Shown: positions 1 through 8,189 of the stretch, one piece after another
Position numbering within the stretch: the first letter of the stretch is position 1
Layout: each line of letters starts with the position of its first letter
Assembly: GCF_046054165.1 (NCBI RefSeq)
Contig: NZ_JBFNXK010000001.1
Location: forward strand, 1 to 64,000
Direction: 5' to 3'
From: Celerinatantimonas sp046054165
GTDB taxonomy: Bacteria > Pseudomonadota > Gammaproteobacteria > Enterobacterales > Celerinatantimonadaceae
Length of the DNA: 64,000 nt
Position numbers and translations under genes: made by a program
The notes under the pieces: generated by a model
Told to the model about the DNA's origin: nothing
Seen by the model: the letters and a program-made list of their open reading frames with translations, nothing else
Database searches by the model: none

Positions 1-2
1 AT

Positions 3-530
3 GTAGGTTGCTCTGAGGTCGGAGATGAGGACAAGAAACTGAATTGGCACATTCTGACGAATGAACCCGTAAACAGTGCGGAAGAGGCTTTAAAAATTAT
101 CACGTATTACGAGAAACGTTGGCTGATAGAGGAATATCACAAGGTCTGGAAGAGTGAAGGAACCGGAGTTGAAGGGCTTCGGGTACAGAGTAAAGGCAAC
201 TTAGATAGATTAGCGACTATTTTTGCCTTTTTAGCCGTAAGGATCTTCCAGTTAAAATTTGCCAATGAGCAAGTCGAAGATATCAGCTGTGAGAAAATCT
301 TGTCCTCAAGAGCCTGGAAGCTGCTTTGGGTGAAAAGGATAAAGACGCCGCTTCCAGAGGAAGTTCCCACAGCAAAATGGGCTTATGAACATCTCGCACG
401 GCTTGGCGGTTGGAAAGACAGTAAAAGAAATGGAAGAGCGGCAGTTAAAACGCTCTGGGAAGGATGGCTCAAACTACAAGCCATCCTTGAAGGCTATGAA
501 CTCGCTTTGTCTCTTGAACAGGACTTGTGA
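3..530 (+). CDS. IS4-family (IS50-type) transposase, C-terminal part
   Basis: The reading frame is open from the window edge and gives about 175 C-terminal residues of a DDE transposase. It contains the IS4-family signature Y-2-R-3-E-6-K, visible as YEKRWLIEEYHKVWK around 106-150, which supplies the third catalytic acid (Glu). It continues with the VEGLRVQSKGNLDRL and FLAVRIFQL region typical of Tn5 transposase and ends at TGA inside the terminal repeat. The first few codons before about position 24 do not look like the family, and an IS4-like VALRSE is readable in the neighbouring frame. A frameshift near 18-24 is therefore possible. Function: cut-and-paste transposition of its own element. 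Confidence 0.85.
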   Translation, partial: VGCSEVGDEDKKLNWHILTNEPVNSAEEALKIITYYEKRWLIEEYHKVWKSEGTGVEGLRVQSKGNLDRLATIFAFLAVRIFQLKFANEQVEDISCEKILSSRAWKLLWVKRIKTPLPEEVPTAKWAYEHLARLGGWKDSKRNGRAAVKTLWEGWLKLQAILEGYELALSLEQDL

Positions 531-541
531 TCAAGAGACAG
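523..541. repeat. 19-bp terminal inverted repeat of the IS50-type element
   Basis: Read on the minus strand it is CTGTCTCTTGATCACAAGT. The first half resembles the IS50 inside end and the last bases the outside end. It overlaps the last codons and stop of the transposase. The partner repeat lies outside the window. Confidence 0.8.
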
Positions 542-582
542 GCATAAAGCGGGTTTCTATAAACAATAAGTCAATGTAAAAA

Positions 583-2232
583 TTACAAGCCCGCTTTTTT
601 AAATGCCGCAGAAACGATCTGCTGTGCTTCTTGCTCGATTTGAGCCAGATGCGCTTCACCTTTAAAACTTTCCAGATAAATTTTATAGATATCTTCAGTT
701 CCGGAAGGACGAGCAGCAAACCATCCATTAGCTGTCACAACTTTTAAGCCCCCAATTTCGGCATCATTTCCTGGTGCCCGAGTGAGTTTGGCTAATATGG
801 GATCTCCAGCCAACGTATCCGCTTCAACCAACTGAGAATCGAGCTTTTTCAATACCGATTTCTGTTGCTTATTCGCAGGTGCTTCAATACGGCGATAAAT
901 AGGATCACCATATTGAGCCACCAATTGTTGATAATGCCAAGCAGGATCATGTCCAGTCACAGCTAAGATTTCAGCCGCCAATAACGCTAAAATAATACCG
1001 TCTTTATCGGTACTCCAAACCGTCCCGTCAAATCTTAAAAATGAAGCCCCGGCACTCTCTTCACCGCCAAAACCAAAAGAGCCATCATAAAGACCATCAA
1101 CAAACCATTTAAAGCCGACAGGAACTTCATTTAATTTGCGACTAAGTTGCTTAGCGACATGATCAATCATGGAACTGGATACCAACGTTTTACCGATCGC
1201 AGCCGATGCAGGCCATTGAGTTCGATGTGTAAACAGGTACTCAATAGCGACCGCCAAATAATGATTGGGATTCATCAACCCAGCGGTTTTGGTCACGATA
1301 CCATGTCGGTCATAATCAGGATCATTCCCTACAGCAATATCAAACTGATCTTTATATTGGATCAACCCAGCCATCGCATAAGGTGATGAACAATCCATTC
1401 GGATTTTTCCATCTTTATCCAAACTCATAAATGAGAACGTTGGATCGATCTTATCGTTCACTACGTTAATATCTAATCCATAAGTTTCAGCGATAACCGG
1501 CCAATAGGCCACACCGGAACCCCCAAGAGTATCCACGCCTATTTTGACTTTCGCTTTAGCTATTGCATTAAAATCAATGACGTTTTTCAGATCATCCACA
1601 TACGGTTTAATGTAGTCATACGCTTGCACACTCGGCAGTTGCATCGCTTGCGAATAGGCAATTCGTTTAACATCTTTCAAACCATCAGCCAAAATTGCAT
1701 TGGCTCGATCCTGAATAATTTGTGTAACACTCGTATCAGCTGGCCCACCATTGGGTGGATTATATTTAAATCCGCCATCCCGAGGTGGATTATGCGAAGG
1801 TGTAATCACGACTCCATCAGCTAAATCAGAATGGACCGCATTATAGGTTAGAATCGCATGAGAAATTACTGGTGTGGGAGTATATCCCAAGCCAGACTGA
1901 TACCGAACGTCAATACCATGAGCGGCGAAAACTTCAATTGCAGAACAAAAAGCACTTTCAGATAAGGCATGCGTATCTTTACCGATAAACAAGGGCCCCT
2001 GATAGCCTTGTTGCATACGATATTCGGCAATTGCCTGACTAATTGCTAAAATATGCTGTTCATTAAATGAGCCATCGCTGGCACATCCCCTATGACCCGA
2101 CGTTCCAAAACTAACCTGCTGAGAACTATTGTCTGGATCGGGCTGAAGTAAATAGTAATCAGAAACTAATCGAGGAATATTGGTTAAATCCTGCGGGGTT
2201 GCGGGCTGTCCTGCTCGAGGATGTAAAGCCAT
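583..2232 (-). CDS. pgm: Phosphoglucomutase (alpha-D-glucose phosphate-specific)
   Basis: Interconverts glucose 1-phosphate and glucose 6-phosphate in the cytoplasm, linking glycolysis to glycogen and sugar-nucleotide synthesis. The 549 residues match the roughly 546 of the E. coli enzyme, and the N-terminus MALHPRAGQPA aligns with it. Visible motifs are TSGHRG near residue 44, the phosphoserine loop TPSHNPP (Ser146), the metal loop DPDYDRHG and the phosphate-binding PSGTED near the C-terminus. A GGAG site sits 11 bases before the ATG. It lies downstream of seqA in the same direction, as in E. coli. The 3' end is intact although an insertion sequence ends only about 40 bases past the stop codon. 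Confidence 0.98.
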   Translation of the reverse strand: MALHPRAGQPATPQDLTNIPRLVSDYYLLQPDPDNSSQQVSFGTSGHRGCASDGSFNEQHILAISQAIAEYRMQQGYQGPLFIGKDTHALSESAFCSAIEVFAAHGIDVRYQSGLGYTPTPVISHAILTYNAVHSDLADGVVITPSHNPPRDGGFKYNPPNGGPADTSVTQIIQDRANAILADGLKDVKRIAYSQAMQLPSVQAYDYIKPYVDDLKNVIDFNAIAKAKVKIGVDTLGGSGVAYWPVIAETYGLDINVVNDKIDPTFSFMSLDKDGKIRMDCSSPYAMAGLIQYKDQFDIAVGNDPDYDRHGIVTKTAGLMNPNHYLAVAIEYLFTHRTQWPASAAIGKTLVSSSMIDHVAKQLSRKLNEVPVGFKWFVDGLYDGSFGFGGEESAGASFLRFDGTVWSTDKDGIILALLAAEILAVTGHDPAWHYQQLVAQYGDPIYRRIEAPANKQQKSVLKKLDSQLVEADTLAGDPILAKLTRAPGNDAEIGGLKVVTANGWFAARPSGTEDIYKIYLESFKGEAHLAQIEQEAQQIVSAAFKKAGL

Positions 2233-2408
2233 AATAAAAATTTCTCCACATTAATGTATTCGTACAGCAAATTACCAGGGGCTGTTGATCATTGATGATA
2301 CTTCTACAGCCGTTTGCCGTTTATTTAAATAATAAGATCATGAGTACAATCACTATATCTATATCATGATCTAACGTAAAATAAATGAACAGACACTAAG
2401 TATAGAAC

Positions 2409-2894
2409 TTATATTGCTTCCGAAACGAGGGATATGTCGTGTTGAGAATATCCCATTGTCTCCATCAACTGAGAAATAATAAGTCGTTTCCGCCCGGTAT
2501 TCGTATTCGTAATCACCCAAAAAGGGGTATTCGGAATCGCCTGTGGTTTGGTCGTTTTTCCACTGGCTAATAATGCATCTCTACTGGTTGCAAAATAAAC
2601 ACGTTTACTGCCTTTAATACGACTAGCCTGTGTAAATGCATCCGGGCTATGCTGATATAAATGGCTTAGTAATACCATAAACCGTTTTACAGCCCTGGAT
2701 TGCCGCATAAACTCCTGACTGGTTAGAATTTGTTCAACCACTGCACTTGACCGGTTTTCATCAGAGCTAGCCACTAATTCCGATTGTTCAAATTTTAACA
2801 ATCTACGTAAAATTTCTGATGCGCTTTCACCAATATATTGCGTTTGACTTGCAATATAGTGATAAAGTTCGTCGTCGATTTCGATGGACTTCAT
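2409..2894 (-). CDS. seqA: SeqA, negative modulator of replication initiation
   Basis: Binds hemimethylated GATC sites after replication, sequesters the origin and organises newly replicated DNA. The protein has 161 residues. The N-terminal oligomerisation part begins MKSIEIDDELYHYIA and continues with an ESASEILRRLL helix. The C-terminal part is the DNA-binding domain, ending with GRKRLIISQLMETMGYS as in the family. The central linker is short and polar. The gene precedes pgm and diverges from ybfF, the E. coli arrangement. Its presence implies Dam methylation in the host. Confidence 0.97.
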   Translation of the reverse strand: MKSIEIDDELYHYIASQTQYIGESASEILRRLLKFEQSELVASSDENRSSAVVEQILTSQEFMRQSRAVKRFMVLLSHLYQHSPDAFTQASRIKGSKRVYFATSRDALLASGKTTKPQAIPNTPFWVITNTNTGRKRLIISQLMETMGYSQHDISLVSEAI

Positions 2895-3068
2895 CTTTTA
2901 ATCATTAACCACATTACCATTAAATACTTCATTTATTATACATATCGACAGAAAATTCTCGACTGCTGATTAGCAGTGATTTTACAACGGGCTATCCACG
3001 CGACTGACTCTTGAGAAGCTCCATCTTTAATTGCAAAATGACAACTTGGCCCTCAATATGGTTTTATT

Positions 3069-3854
3069 ATGCCTATTTTAAGCACCATTGCCCTACCGTC
3101 TCAGGCTAAGCCGACTGCTGCCACTATTTTTTTAATTCACGGTTTATTTGGAAGTGCTGATAATTTAACGTCCCTTGGGAAAGAATTAAGCCAATACGCG
3201 CATGTCTATCTGGTTGATGCACTCAATCATGGCAACTCCCCTCATATTGATAGTATGAACTATATGCTTCAAGCTCAGTCACTCATCGAAACTATGAATG
3301 CTCTAGGCATCGTCAAAGCATCGATTCTCGGCCATTCTATGGGTGGGAAAATTGCGATGGCAACTGCGTTGATAGCCCCGGAACGGGTCGAAAATCTGGT
3401 CGTTGCTGATATGGCTCCAGTGCGTTATTCACACGGACATCATGCTGAATTTCAAGGGTTGAATCATGTTGAATTGACCCGAATAAACTCCCGACGAGAA
3501 GCCGATCATCAGTTATCTAAATATATTAAAGTGGAGCAAATTCGCCAGTTTCTACTCAAATCACTGCTCAAAGATCAAACGGGCTGGCATTGGAAATTCG
3601 CACTCAAGGAACTGGAAGATAATTATCCGGATATTGTTGACTGGCCTTTTGAAGCCATGCAGTTCAATCATCCAACCCTATTTATCAAAGCCCAACGCTC
3701 TGATTATATATCCACACAATACCAACAGGCTATTCAGCAACAGTTTCCTTCAGCTTCACTCAAGATCATTGCTGACTGTGGGCACTGGCTGCATGCAGAA
3801 AAACCCCGCTTATTCAATCGGATTGTCGTAGAATATTTGATACAGGATAATTAA
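3069..3854 (+). CDS. ybfF: YbfF-type alpha/beta-hydrolase (esterase)
   Basis: A 261-residue alpha/beta hydrolase. The oxyanion region is HGLFGSADNL near residue 24, the nucleophile elbow is GHSMGG (Ser90), and the catalytic His is in DCGHWLHAEKP near the C-terminus. E. coli YbfF is a small-molecule esterase active on acyl-CoA-type and short-chain esters; the in vivo substrate is uncertain. The gene is transcribed away from seqA and followed by ybfE, matching the conserved order. The ribosome-binding site is weak. Confidence 0.93.
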   Translation: MPILSTIALPSQAKPTAATIFLIHGLFGSADNLTSLGKELSQYAHVYLVDALNHGNSPHIDSMNYMLQAQSLIETMNALGIVKASILGHSMGGKIAMATALIAPERVENLVVADMAPVRYSHGHHAEFQGLNHVELTRINSRREADHQLSKYIKVEQIRQFLLKSLLKDQTGWHWKFALKELEDNYPDIVDWPFEAMQFNHPTLFIKAQRSDYISTQYQQAIQQQFPSASLKIIADCGHWLHAEKPRLFNRIVVEYLIQDN

Positions 3855-3958
3855 CACGATGCCAGCCTTTGTGCTATAGTCCGCAGTGTTTTAAACACCC
3901 TAACCATTTGTTAGATATCCCCAAGCTGGGATCGTGGTTACTGGGGTCATGTAATTTC

Positions 3959-3976
3959 ACCTGAGAACTCTCAGGT
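3959..3976 (+). terminator. Hairpin with T-run between ybfF and ybfE
   Basis: An 8-bp stem (ACCTGAGA / TCTCAGGT) with a minimal loop is followed by TTTT. It could end ybfF transcripts or act in the ybfE leader. A second small hairpin, CTAAC-CATTT-GTTAG, lies just upstream at 3900-3914. No LexA box (CTGT-N8-ACAG) was found here. Confidence 0.5.
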
Positions 3977-4003
3977 TTTGGATAATTGCTAGTATGTAGG
4001 TTT

Positions 4004-4297
4004 ATGGCAAAACAAAATACGGATCGGACAACGATCGATCTGTTTGCAACTGAAAAGCGTGCTGGCAGGCCTAAAACGAATCCTCTACCTCGAAAAGAGC
4101 AGCTCCGGGTTAATAAACGGAATCAGCTCCGCAGAGACCGTCAGAAAGGTTTAAAGCGTGTTGAGCTGAAAGTGGAGAGTTCATTGTTTGAAGCCCTTAA
4201 TGAACTTGCGTCGGGGAAAGGCGTCAGTCGCAGCGAACTAATCGAACAAGTACTCAGAGAGTACTTGACAGTTTCAACTACAGAACCGCAACGATAG
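4004..4297 (+). CDS. ybfE: YbfE family protein (ribbon-helix-helix type)
   Basis: A 97-residue basic protein homologous to E. coli YbfE, which is described as LexA-regulated. It starts MAKQNTDRTTIDLF, as in E. coli; an in-frame TTG 18 bases upstream is a less likely start. The N-terminal half is rich in Lys/Arg (RAGRPKTNP, KRNQLRRDRQKG). The C-terminal half, RVELKVESSLFEALNELA followed by SRSELIEQVL, looks like a ribbon-helix-helix DNA-binding fold. It lies 14 bases before fldA and is probably co-transcribed. The exact role is unknown. Confidence 0.88.
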   Translation: MAKQNTDRTTIDLFATEKRAGRPKTNPLPRKEQLRVNKRNQLRRDRQKGLKRVELKVESSLFEALNELASGKGVSRSELIEQVLREYLTVSTTEPQR

Positions 4298-4311
4298 AAA
4301 CAGGTAAAGTT

Positions 4312-4839
4312 ATGGCAAGTGTAGGATTGTTCTTCGGTAGTGATACCGGTAATACCGAAGCAGTCGCCCAGATGATCCAGAAAGAATTGGGCAAAGATAT
4401 GGTCGATGTATATGATATCGCCAAATCGACACGTGAAGATATTGAGAATTACTCACTCATTCTGATTGGTATTCCTACTTGGTATTATGGAGAATCTCAG
4501 TGTGATTGGGATGATTTTTATCCTGAGTTAGAAAAAATTGATTTTTCAGAAAAACTCGTAGCTATTTTTGGTTGTGGAGACCAAGAAGATTATGCCGAAT
4601 ATTTTCTGGATGCAATGGGCACCGTTCGAGACATCATCGAAGCTCGTGGAGCAACCATTGTGGGCAACTGGTCGACCGAAGGTTATGAATTTGAAGCCTC
4701 TAAAGCATTAGTTGATGAAAACCACTTTGTAGGCTTAGGTATCGATGAAGATCGCCAACCTGAACTAACTGAACAGCGTGTTAAAGACTGGTGCAAACAA
4801 ATTCACGAGGAAATGTACCTTTCCGAATTAGAAGATTGA
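4312..4839 (+). CDS. fldA: Flavodoxin FldA
   Basis: A small FMN electron carrier of the cytoplasm, serving reductive enzymes such as IspG/IspH and radical-SAM activases. The 175 residues are the usual long-chain flavodoxin size. The FMN phosphate loop is GSDTGNTE near residue 9. The flavin-stacking loops are seen in PTWYYGESQCDWDDF and the GCGDQEDYAEYF region. It follows ybfE and precedes fur with one gene between, close to the enterobacterial fldA-fur order. A strong terminator follows. Confidence 0.98.
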   Translation: MASVGLFFGSDTGNTEAVAQMIQKELGKDMVDVYDIAKSTREDIENYSLILIGIPTWYYGESQCDWDDFYPELEKIDFSEKLVAIFGCGDQEDYAEYFLDAMGTVRDIIEARGATIVGNWSTEGYEFEASKALVDENHFVGLGIDEDRQPELTEQRVKDWCKQIHEEMYLSELED

Positions 4840-4872
4840 TAAAAGTTTGTCATCAAAACATAATGAAAACTG

Positions 4873-4908
4873 CCCCAATTGTTGAATTATCAATCATTGG
4901 GGTTTTTT
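4873..4908 (+). terminator. Rho-independent terminator after fldA
   Basis: CCCCAAT and ATTGGGG form the stem around a 16-base loop and are followed by six T residues. Confidence 0.85.
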
Positions 4909-5001
4909 ATGGGCGCCTCATTGATACAATCGACTCAATTTTTCAAAGCAGTGGCCGTTAACTTATAAACATGATTGATGAGTTAAGGCAACGATTATAA
5001 A

Positions 5002-5649
5002 GTGCAGGCTAAAGTCTTATTTTTCTTATTCCTAATAGGGATCGGTTTTAATTCACTACCGGCCCATGCTGACATCTGGTTCTTTCAAGATGCTCAAGGC
5101 GAAATGCACTTTGCCAAAACTCAGATGAATCCTAACTGGAAGCTCTTACTTCAAACATACGGCCAAAGCCAATTACCCAAGCGCTTTCAAATTAAAAATT
5201 CCCCTTCTCAATACACCATTGATAGTCAATTTATCGCCCGAAGCCGGTTGAATACATCATCAGCTCAGAAGCTGCAATCACGTCGATTTGAACATTTAAT
5301 CCGCCAGGTTGCCCAACGCTATGATCTTCCGGTTAAGCTAGTCGATGCCGTGATACAAGTTGAATCAAGTTATCAACATCATGCAGTATCCAAAGCCGGC
5401 GCAATGGGGTTGATGCAACTGATGCCAAGTACCGCCAGACGATTTAATGTTGAAGATCCCTTTGAACCTGCGGAAAATATCGATGCCGGAAGCCGATATC
5501 TGAAAACATTACTCAATGAATTCCATTCTGTTAAATTAGCTTTAGCGGCCTATAATGCTGGTGAAAACGCGGTCCGTCGTTATCAAGGTATTCCCCCCTA
5601 TTCAGAAACACGTCAATATATAGACAAAGTCATGGCATTACTGAATTAA
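5002..5649 (+). CDS. Lytic transglycosylase (SLT domain), exported
   Basis: Predicted to cleave peptidoglycan glycan strands in the periplasm. The 215-residue protein starts at GTG with a signal peptide ending in AHA|D near residue 23. A short DUF4124-like segment (DIWFFQDAQGEMHFAKTQ) follows. The SLT domain begins near residue 95: catalytic Glu121 in IQVESSYQHHAVSKAGAMG, then GLMQLMPSTARRF, NIDAGSRYL and LALAAYNAGENAV, all hallmarks of family 1 transglycosylases. Its position between fldA and fur differs from E. coli. It lacks the long superhelical domain of Slt70, so it is a compact MltC/EmtA-like enzyme. Confidence 0.92.
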   Translation: MQAKVLFFLFLIGIGFNSLPAHADIWFFQDAQGEMHFAKTQMNPNWKLLLQTYGQSQLPKRFQIKNSPSQYTIDSQFIARSRLNTSSAQKLQSRRFEHLIRQVAQRYDLPVKLVDAVIQVESSYQHHAVSKAGAMGLMQLMPSTARRFNVEDPFEPAENIDAGSRYLKTLLNEFHSVKLALAAYNAGENAVRRYQGIPPYSETRQYIDKVMALLN

Positions 5650-5770
5650 TCATGCCTCCGATCTATTTAATCCATTATTCGTGCTACCGATGTATTCAGG
5701 AAAATTGATAGGTATTCATGAAATTTCGTGTTAAATTGGTTAAATCGTTTTAGTTGATAGAGAAAAGCCA

Positions 5771-5818
5771 TCAACATAAAACTCAGGTAAGTATTATAAT
5801 GCTAGCATTCAGTACCTG
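5771..5818 (+). promoter_or_regulatory. Predicted fur promoter with overlapping dyad
   Basis: TCAACA (5771-5776) and TATAAT (5795-5800) are separated by 18 bp. Downstream of and overlapping the -10 box is the perfect palindrome ATGCTAGCAT (5799-5808), flanked by AGGTA and TACCT arms. It does not match a classical Fur box. The dyad could be an operator, but the regulator is unknown. Confidence 0.5.
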
Positions 5819-5851
5819 ATCGTTTCATTAAAATAAGTGAAAAGTTCAAAT

Positions 5852-6286
5852 ATGCCAGATAACAATCAAGCACTTAAAAAAGCCGGGCTTAAAGTTACAT
5901 TACCTCGGATTAAAATTCTCGATTTAATGCAGCAACCAGAGTCAGCTCACATTAGTGCTGAAGAACTCTACAAAAAACTGATTGACCAAGGTGAAGAAAT
6001 TGGCTTGGCTACAGTTTATCGTGTGCTCAACCAGTTTGATGATGCCGGGATCGTCACACGTCATCACTTTGAAGGCGGTAAATCTGTGTTTGAGTTAAAC
6101 AGTCAGCATCATCATGATCACTTGGTCTGTTTAGATTGCGGGAAAGTCATTGAATTTCGTGACGAAATCATCGAAGAACGGCAACGTGCTATTGCTGAAC
6201 AATACCATATCAAGCTAACCAACCACAGTTTGTATCTGTATGGTAATTGCACTGATGAAAGTTGCCCCGATCATAATAAAGATTAA
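5852..6286 (+). CDS. fur: Ferric uptake regulator Fur
   Basis: An iron-dependent repressor of iron uptake genes. The start is placed at MPDNNQALKKAGLKVTLP, which aligns with E. coli Fur; an in-frame GTG 15 bases upstream would add five residues. The winged-helix DNA-binding part covers residues 1-80 (EELYKKL, GLATVYRVLNQFDDAGIV). The metal-binding part holds the His cluster HHHDHLVCLDCG, with a first CxxC pair, and CTDESC near the C-terminus. It is 144 residues, slightly shorter than E. coli Fur because the C-terminal His tail is absent. Confidence 0.98.
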   Translation: MPDNNQALKKAGLKVTLPRIKILDLMQQPESAHISAEELYKKLIDQGEEIGLATVYRVLNQFDDAGIVTRHHFEGGKSVFELNSQHHHDHLVCLDCGKVIEFRDEIIEERQRAIAEQYHIKLTNHSLYLYGNCTDESCPDHNKD

Positions 6287-6298
6287 ATCCCCCGCCAC

Positions 6299-6330
6299 TG
6301 CAACCTGTGGAAACACAGATACAGGTTGCA
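6299..6330. terminator. Inverted repeat between convergent fur and DUF523-DUF1722 genes
   Basis: TGCAACCTGT and ACAGGTTGCA form a perfect 10-bp stem around a 12-base loop. It has no clear T-run on either side, so termination in both directions is likely but not certain. Confidence 0.55.
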
Positions 6331-6340
6331 TCTTCAGAAC

Positions 6341-7315
6341 TCAAATGACACTCTTGACAGATAAGCTCTCCGGATAAGGTTGAAAATAATACTGCACTTG
6401 TAAATACTGATCTGGATAATGCCGTAAATAATGCAATAACATTTCAAGGGGCGTCGCTAGGGGTAACATTTTCTGCTGATAACGAAGGATGAGTTGTGTT
6501 AATGCCGCTTTATCTGAAGCAGCTAACTGGCGTTTAAAATACCCTTGAATATGCATCAAAACATTTGTATGTTTTTTTCGGGTAGCCACCTGAGCTAATC
6601 CAGCCATCAATTTGCGAATATAGTCATTTGCAAATATCGTTACATCACAACCTTTAGTCTGAGCAAGCATTTGCCCCAAATTACGGTAACATTCAGGAGA
6701 ATGAGCCATTAATAACAATTTATACCGGCTATGAAACTCAATAATCCGATGAAATGTTAATCCATCCTGACATAATTGCTGCCAACGAGCATAACAAAAA
6801 AGTCGGACTAAAAAACTTTCTCGAATCAATCGATCGTGAAGGCGTCCAGTCTCTTCACAAGGTAAATAGGGATACTGAGTCATCAATGATTCGGCAAAAA
6901 TTCCCGAACTCATTTGAGGCAAAGGATGTCCAGCCGCCGTATAAACCTTCACCCGCTCCATTCCGCAACTGGGTGACTTCGCACAAAAAACAAACCCTGT
7001 TAACTGATCATTTTGTAGTGTCAACTGTTGTACCGAAGCCTTCAATGCTGAAGTATGGTCACGTTGTAAGCCACCACTTTCTATAACTTTTAATTGTTCA
7101 TCAACAAGCACCAGCCGAATAGCCGGTCTGGGGATCCCTAAACCAGCCGAAACTTCAGGACAAACAGGAACAAACTCAACCCAAGGTGATAATTCATCCA
7201 ACAAAAAAGCAGATCGCTTATGCCCACCATCAAACCTAACTTTCTCGCCAATCGTACATGCACTCACCCCCAAGCGAATAGGCGGATATAACATTTCGGG
7301 AAGCGATTCAACCAT
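6341..7315 (-). CDS. DUF523-DUF1722 fusion protein (TudS-like desulfurase domain plus YbgA domain)
   Basis: A two-domain cytoplasmic protein of 324 residues. The N-terminal DUF523 half keeps the three cysteines expected to hold a [4Fe-4S] cluster in the TudS thiouracil desulfurase family: SACTIGEKVRFDG, PVCPEV and AKSPSCGMERV. The C-terminal half is DUF1722 as in E. coli YbgA (FHRIIEFHSRYKLLLMAHSP, then GYFKRQL). The start is placed at MVESLPEM because AGAGG lies five bases upstream; a longer frame reaches into ubiX. It lies 16 bases downstream of ubiX and is probably co-transcribed. A tRNA or base desulfuration role is inferred, not shown. Confidence 0.85.
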   Translation of the reverse strand: MVESLPEMLYPPIRLGVSACTIGEKVRFDGGHKRSAFLLDELSPWVEFVPVCPEVSAGLGIPRPAIRLVLVDEQLKVIESGGLQRDHTSALKASVQQLTLQNDQLTGFVFCAKSPSCGMERVKVYTAAGHPLPQMSSGIFAESLMTQYPYLPCEETGRLHDRLIRESFLVRLFCYARWQQLCQDGLTFHRIIEFHSRYKLLLMAHSPECYRNLGQMLAQTKGCDVTIFANDYIRKLMAGLAQVATRKKHTNVLMHIQGYFKRQLAASDKAALTQLILRYQQKMLPLATPLEMLLHYLRHYPDQYLQVQYYFQPYPESLSVKSVI

Positions 7316-7331
7316 GTAACCTCTGATCAAT

Positions 7332-7976
7332 TTAGAAACGACTACATCCAGTATAGCCCCAGGCGGGCATAATCGATTGTTCAATCCCTAAATGATCCAA
7401 TATACGACCCACCACTTGATCCAATAGATCCTGAATTGTTGTCGGATGATGATAGAACCCAGGTGCAGCCGGCATGATATCGACTCCGAGACGAGCCAAT
7501 TCCAGCATATTTTCTAAATGAATCACCGAAAATGGCATCTCCCTTGGCACAATAATCAACTGCCCTTTTTCTTTAATCACCACATCAGCAGCCCTTTCGA
7601 TCAGATTGTCAGAAAGCCCGTGGCGAATGGCTGCTAATGTCCCCATACTACAAGGGCAAATGACCATTTGCTTGGGCGCAGAGGATCCTGAAGCAACCGG
7701 CGAAAACCACTGTTCCCGCCCCAACCGAACCACTTGCCCGGGTTGAGCTGCATAATGCTGAACCATATACGCATCAAATGCTTGCTCGCAAGCGGGCCAA
7801 TTTTGTTCAGTTTCAGTGGCTAAAACAACTTTAGCCGCCCCTGATATCAATAAAAAAATAGGGCGTCCCGTGGCGATAAGTGTCTCTAATAATCGAAGTG
7901 CATAAGGGGCTCCGGAAGCTCCGGTAATGGCCAAGGTAATTCCAGATAACGGTGATTGCTGAGGATTATTATTCAT
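7332..7976 (-). CDS. ubiX: Flavin prenyltransferase UbiX
   Basis: Makes prenylated FMN, the cofactor of UbiD-type decarboxylases used in ubiquinone synthesis. The 214 residues start close to the Rossmann-like motif LAITGASGAPYALRLLE. Other family motifs are SPVASGS, VICPCSMGTLAAIRHGLSDNLIERAADV and the KEKGQLIIVPREMPFS / LENMLELARLGVDIMPAAPGFYHHP stretch. No ubiD is present in the window. Transcription continues into the DUF523-DUF1722 gene. Confidence 0.96.
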   Translation of the reverse strand: MNNNPQQSPLSGITLAITGASGAPYALRLLETLIATGRPIFLLISGAAKVVLATETEQNWPACEQAFDAYMVQHYAAQPGQVVRLGREQWFSPVASGSSAPKQMVICPCSMGTLAAIRHGLSDNLIERAADVVIKEKGQLIIVPREMPFSVIHLENMLELARLGVDIMPAAPGFYHHPTTIQDLLDQVVGRILDHLGIEQSIMPAWGYTGCSRF

Positions 7977-8189
7977 ATAGATATCGCTATCCCTTTAAAT
8001 CTCGGTATTATGAAGACAATATCAATAATTTGTCATCAAATGATGTATCTATAAGCTTAGAAAAACGATGATTTTTCTACTAAAATTTAATCAATTATCA
8101 TTTAATTTAACATATATGAACATACTTAAATCAAAAATCTGGCTGTCGTTACGAGAAATCGAGGATACTCGTGAATAACTGGAGTGGTA

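Larger units (their letters stand above)
1..541 (+). mobile_element. Right end of an IS50/Tn5-type (IS4 family) insertion sequence, partial
   Basis: The element enters from the left window edge and ends at 541. Its boundary is set by a 19-bp terminal repeat at 523-541 which, read inward, is CTGTCTCTTGATCACAAGT. This is close to what I recall of the Tn5/IS50 inside and outside ends. As in IS50, the transposase stop codon (528-530) lies inside the end repeat. The left end is outside the window, so completeness and target duplication cannot be judged. Confidence 0.85.

Noticed and set aside
3855..4003. LexA box in front of ybfE
   Set aside because: E. coli ybfE is described as LexA-regulated, but no CTGT-N8-ACAG pattern is present here.
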